Part shown: positions 6,370 through 6,573 of the stretch, piece after piece
How the letters are laid out: each line of letters starts with the position of its first letter
How positions within the stretch are numbered: the stretch's first letter is position 1
Assembly: GCA_021785155.1 (NCBI GenBank)
Contig: JAJYGE010000527.1
Span: 1-6,573 of the forward strand
Length of the DNA stretch: 6,573 nucleotides
DNA from: Planctomycetota bacterium
Lineage (GTDB): Bacteria; Planctomycetota; Phycisphaerae; WQYP01
Direction: 5' to 3'
Notes under the pieces: generated by a model
Told to the model about the DNA's origin: nothing
Seen by the model: only the letters and a program-made list of their open reading frames with translations
The model's database searches: none
Program-made: the position numbers and the translations under genes

Positions 6370-6392
6370 CCCAACCTTCGCACTTTGGCACT

Positions 6393-6415
6393 AAAAAAGG
6401 CTCTGGCGCTGAACC
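6393..6415 (-). terminator. Intrinsic terminator of the upstream minus-strand gene
   Basis: On the minus strand GGTTC (6415-6411) pairs with GAGCC (6403-6399), one pair being a G-U wobble, around a seven-base loop, and is followed at once by six thymines (6398-6393). It begins 36 nt after the stop codon of the truncated gene at 6452. The position supports that gene as real and separates it transcriptionally from the ABC operon. Confidence 0.6.
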
Positions 6416-6451
6416 AGGGGTAAAAGTCTGTACCATAAACTTATGAGGAAC

Positions 6452-6573
6452 TCAGGGATTTGGTACCTCCATATACGGTGCCAGGGCCGCCAATTGACTG
6501 GCGTAGATTTTGGGTGGCGGCTGCGGCGGAAGATGCAGACCCAACTTTTCAAGCAGTAATTGCTGCTCCGGTT
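6452..6573 (-). CDS. C-terminal end of an unidentified protein, truncated by the window edge
   Basis: Thirty-nine codons enter from the right edge and end at TGA (6454-6452). The visible peptide begins PEQQLLLEKLGLHLPPQPPP and ends LAPYMEVPNP. The other two minus-strand frames look less protein-like, and an intrinsic terminator follows 36 nt downstream, which supports this frame. The Glu/Gln/Leu helix followed by a proline run recalls the loose C-terminal tails of some DDE transposases, but this resemblance is too short to assign a family. No start or promoter is visible. It belongs to a transcription unit upstream of, and apparently separate from, the ABC operon. Confidence 0.55.
   Translation of the reverse strand, partial: PEQQLLLEKLGLHLPPQPPPKIYASQLAALAPYMEVPNP

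Larger units (their letters stand above)
6005..6392. other. Non-coding, palindrome-rich intergenic region
   Basis: I see no convincing gene between the operon leader and the upstream gene's terminator. Reading frames on both strands are short, lack ribosome sites and match no family I recognise. One minus-strand stretch (stop at 6109-6111, opened by a stop near 6262) reads as about 50 residues without a good start, and might be a decayed remnant. The region does hold inverted repeats: 6131-6171, 6169-6180, a 6-bp stem at 6283-6288 with 6299-6304, and the 12-bp palindrome GGCGGTACCGCC at 6335-6346. It looks like accumulated repeat or remnant mobile DNA, which is inference. Confidence 0.5.

Noticed and set aside
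1..6573. CRISPR array, tRNA or rRNA gene.
   Set aside because: No regularly spaced direct repeats of 23-47 bases, no cloverleaf with a TTC-type T-arm, and no conserved rRNA sequence seen on either strand.

Overview
The window carries one complete four-gene operon on the minus strand, read from right to left, with non-coding palindrome-rich DNA on both sides. In transcription order the genes are an ABC-transporter ATPase (5896-4928), an ABC-2 type permease (4856-4110), a GldG-like membrane-anchored auxiliary protein (4037-1899) and a DUF4340 protein (1831-317). This is the Gld-type ABC exporter arrangement: GldA and GldF homologues plus a large GldG/ABC_transp_aux protein, followed by the DUF4340 protein that often accompanies it outside Bacteroidetes. 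The sequence does not show the substrate. The family is linked to gliding and cell-surface export in Bacteroidetes, but its role elsewhere is largely unassigned.

The organism is probably a member of the Planctomycetota (perhaps Phycisphaerae-like) or a related PVC-group bacterium. This is inferred from the GldA-GldF-GldG-DUF4340 order, Ala-rich proteins with Lys/Ala linkers, moderately high GC, well-formed Shine-Dalgarno sites, and long (67-72 nt) spacers in place of overlapping genes. No rRNA or other decisive marker is present.

Layout: 1-316 holds no convincing gene. It contains a dense set of inverted repeats (13-30, 79-96 with 162-179, 181-200) resembling a REP/MITE-like element or structured RNA, then weak hairpins just after the operon. 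317-5896 is the operon. 5897-6004 is its leader, with a candidate promoter (perfect TTGACA) whose -35 box is overlapped by an 18-bp palindrome. 6005-6392 is non-coding, with a long imperfect hairpin (6131-6171), smaller palindromes and a TTAGGAG heptamer repeat. 6393-6415 is a good intrinsic terminator for an upstream minus-strand gene, of which only the last 39 codons (6452-6573) are in the window.

Proposed working: the ATPase drives the permease in the inner membrane. The GldG-like and DUF4340 proteins, each with an N-terminal membrane anchor and a large domain presumably in the periplasm, would form the extracytoplasmic part of the machine. The most notable unexplained items are the left structured element, the operator-like palindrome on the promoter, the right-hand hairpin cluster, and a long helical stretch in the GldG-like protein.
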